From the NCBI GenBank assembly GCA_016110215.1, contig JADWQD010000002.1, positions 558,001-622,000 of the forward strand: a DNA stretch of 64,000 bases, given 5' to 3'. The DNA is from Capronia americana. Its lineage: Eukaryota; Ascomycota; Eurotiomycetes; Chaetothyriales; Herpotrichiellaceae. The notes beneath the pieces were generated by a model that saw only the letters and a program-made list of their open reading frames with translations, ran no database searches and had not been told where the DNA came from. Made by a program: the position numbers and the translations under genes. The stretch's first letter is position 1, and each line of letters begins with the position of its first letter. Shown here piece after piece: positions 61,225-64,000 of the stretch.

Positions 61225-63162
61225 ATGGCGAGATCTCCTTGGCCGTCGCTCCTGTTGCTCTTCAGCCTTCTCATCTTCAGCAGCCTAAGCTACGCCAAAG
61301 CTAGCGAAGACGAGACAGTCGATCCGGTATGTCAAGGTGTCGGTCCCGTGGAGGAAGGATGTCCGCTGCAGGGCAATGGTGACTTTTACGGAATGGGAGT
61401 CAGAGTCGGTATCTGTAGGTCATTGTCTCTCCGACCCCGACGTATATGCTGACGTTGCGGTTGCCATACAGACTTCCAATGGATCACCTCGTGGCTGGCG
61501 AACAACTTCCTCCCTGAAGAAATAATTGGCAGCTTGGATACAAACTCGATCTTCCTGCTCGCGCTCTTCGCGACCGTATTCACGTATTCCCTGGACGGGA
61601 ATTCTATTCGTGTGGTGGACGTGTTGCTCATCCACCATCTTTGCACAGGCTTTTTGTTTAGTGTTATGAGTCTATGGGGTTACAGAACGAGTAAGTGTCG
61701 CATACTTGAGCTAGTACGTCAAGCTTATCTCCTATCTCTAGTGTACTACAAGACCGAAGGTCCCGGTGGCCGTCGCCATTTTGGTGGGTTTGGCACACAC
61801 TTCCGGCTCGTCCTGATGTCCGCGATAACGGCGTACGGGGTTTGGTTCTGGTTGCGAGGAGTCGACACCCTGGCTACTTGTGATAGTCGAAAAGAATGCG
61901 GCGGACTTGAGACATTCTTCTTCGTTCCTGTCAAGGTCAACTCCAAGGCGACTAGAAGTATCAATCTCGTTATAGCGACTGGCGCGGCAATCTACTACGG
62001 TTTCATGGCGCTCACGGCTATCCTGGCGGGAGTGGTTGCCATGGTGAGGACGTTGAGAGGGAAGGAGATCTATTGGGAGTTAGTTGTGCGTCCTGATAGA
62101 GACGTCGCACTGAACAAGAGAGAGTGAGTTCGTTCCCAAGTCCAATGCTGTTGGCTGCCGCTAACCCATACCTCCTCTACGACGCCTAGACTAACAATAT
62201 GGTACCTCATCCTCTCCTGCTTCAATCTCTTCTGGCTGGTCTTCGCAGTTGCTAGCATCGAAATCACACTCAACAAGAACCACATACACAACGTCCTCGG
62301 GGCTGGAGGGATCCGCGGCGCTGGGCAGCTCATCCCCGCTCTGATCGGTTTGTTAAGTCTGGTGAAAGTCCTCTACGAGCTGGTCTGTCAACATACTCCG
62401 TGGCTGAAGAAGAAAGAAGAAGAAGGCGACAAGCGCTATGCGCCGCCTGATGAGTACGACCTAGCTTCTCCAACAGAATACAAGAACCCGACCGGATTGG
62501 GTCTGAGAGACGGGGCCTACTCTTCAGCTCTGACGAGAGGTGATGCGGAAAAAGAAGGCACGGTGTCAGCAACATTAAACCGACCGCCGACAATACTGTC
62601 TCAACTACATTTCACGGCAGGGACCTACGGATGGCCGAGGCAGAAGCGCTCCCTCTCGCATCGAATCCTTCTCGCCTGGCTGCCTTGGTTGAATATGTTC
62701 AAATGGGCCCGACAGTCACTGACCCCCCGGGAACTCATCCGCAACTCAGCCATATTCTCTTCCATCAGCGTAGAGCGTACAAAGCAAAGGGACAAGAGCG
62801 GCGCCGGGTTTGAAGTCCTTGGAGTCAAGCGAATGTATTCTAGTACAATGCCAGATGCATCAGATGCCAGGCAGGGCCTAGGCCATCATCACGTCCGAGC
62901 ACAGAGCTTCTCCCCGACGACAAACGGCACCGCCGACGAGAGCCCCACGACAGCTCTCCTAACCTCGCCTTCCCAGCAGTTGCACCCGGGCCAGGGGGGA
63001 CTGATGGCCGAAATGACCGACCAGATCGACATTGAGCTGTTGTCCAACCAGCAGCAGTCCCGAGGAGGACATCATCGCCGCATGTCGAGCGACAGTACCG
63101 CCGACATGGGCTCCGGCACGGCCATGAGCGCGTACGAGGGCAGAGGGTACGATGACTCCTGA
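61225..63162 (+). CDS. Multi-pass membrane protein of unknown function
   Basis: Four exons (61225-61414, 61472-61690, 61742-62123, 62190-63162) give 587 residues. It starts with a cleavable-looking signal peptide (SLLLLFSLLIFSSLSYA). A short outer loop with paired cysteines (DPVCQGVGPVEEGCPLQGNG) follows, then about seven hydrophobic segments, among them FLLALFATVFTYSL, FRLVLMSAITAYGVWFWL, GFMALTAILAGVVAMV and LILSCFNLFWLVFAVAS. The last ~250 residues are cytoplasmic and low in order, ending in a Ser/Gly/His-rich tail. The signal peptide plus about seven segments and a long tail is the layout of fungal receptor-like proteins. I do not recognise a named family and do not claim a ligand. Confidence 0.8.
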
Positions 63163-64000
63163 CGCAGCAAGCAGGGGTGAAGCGGTTCCCCGACATTAAT
63201 CATCAAAATCATCAAAATCATCAATTGCGAGAGCGAAACAGTCGTCATTTCTCAACAGGAACTAACTCCGAGTCGCCGTAAAGGGGCAGGGGCAGGGGCA
63301 GGGGCAGGAGCGGAGGGAATCTTTTGGCCGCACCCATATACTAATGTACGAGGTACGTAGCCGGCATTTTAACACATATAGTACATACTCCATCTTGTGA
63401 AATATCACTAGATATGTTATGCCCCCTGTTGAGTTGTCTGAAAGAACCGAAATGAGCGTACCGTAGATCTGCAACAATAAGAGTTCACGGCTCGCGTCCA
63501 ATCCGGCCTTCAAGCCTCCAATGTCATTCAATATCCATCTGGTTCTCTTGCGCGATAAGCTCTCATTACAACGCCTGTGGGAAGCCCGATACTGCAGAAA
63601 TGGTCAAGCTACGACTGGGCGAAAAAAGAAGGTTGCGAGCACAGATGGTCTGGTCTGTCTGGTGAAAGATCAAAACACCTTGCTATTACGCATTATCATG
63701 TTGGCCATGATGAAGCAATACATGTCGCAAACAGGCTATCGAATCGCTTGCTGGATAAGAGAATGATCGATGACCGCCTTCGCTTGATGCCATTTCTTTG
63801 CCCCGAATTTGTCCAATTCCTTTGCTCGTACCTCATACCTCGTTGACATGTCGCAGGAAGAATGTTACAAGTGCATGCTTCCGTTACGTGCGATCCTGCA
63901 CCAATACAAAAAGAAATCCAACTAGTGTCCATCTTCTAGTACCCCTGATATCCATGGACCTCAGTGCTGAGTACTGAACTTGTGAAAAGGTATCCAATCG
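63163..64000. other. Intergenic right end with simple repeats
   Basis: No gene seen. A 9-bp repeat (AAAATCATC type, about two and a half copies) lies at about 63200-63224 and four tandem GGGGCA units at about 63283-63308. A few open frames below 90 codons have no features. Confidence 0.45.

Overview
The window is nuclear DNA of a filamentous ascomycete (Pezizomycotina). Genes sit on both strands as monocistronic units. Most introns are 45-80 bp with GTAAGT/GTGAGT-type donors. The gene set is fungal: Zn2Cys6 regulator, velvet regulator, QCR8, TIM23, SYF2, YAF9, SNX41, a UBP12-type protease, TRM732/THADA and a D-amino-acid oxidase with a peroxisomal tail. The wording of the QCR8 protein and the recurrent TACGAGTA/TACGGAGTA motifs fit a Dothideomycete-like fungus, but the class is an inference.

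Region 1 (1-7.9 kb) opens with an AT-rich block of 11-bp minisatellite units and a 53-bp inverted repeat. This block joins directly to the first ~80 codons of what looks like UTP14. A three-exon QCR8 gene, a Zn2Cys6 regulator, a small secreted cysteine-rich protein and a MetE-like methyltransferase follow.

Region 2 (7.9-30.5 kb) is gene-poor and accessory in character. It holds a 12-exon sugar transporter, a fungal transcription-factor-like protein, a stretch of apparently decayed coding sequence, a class-3 lipase, a disordered nuclear protein, a conserved-looking gene with a broken frame, a VOC/glyoxalase-fold protein and a VelC-like velvet gene. The velvet gene stands alone between two blocks of over 3 kb with no convincing gene.

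Region 3 (30.5-63.2 kb) is dense housekeeping sequence: a mitochondrial helical-repeat protein, YAF9, D-amino-acid oxidase, SYF2, a COQ11-like reductase, TIM23, TRM732, SNX41, a UBP12-type protease and membrane proteins. Several neighbours share short head-to-head promoters (SYF2/COQ11, TIM23/TRM732, mitochondrial protein/YAF9). Within this core lies a divergent pair: a STAND-like protein with a degenerate nucleotide-binding site, and an AAA+ ATPase with intact Walker motifs. It is the best candidate here for a little-described two-gene system.

Exon structures were built by hand from splice signals and reading frame. No database search was possible, so family names rest on recognised motifs.
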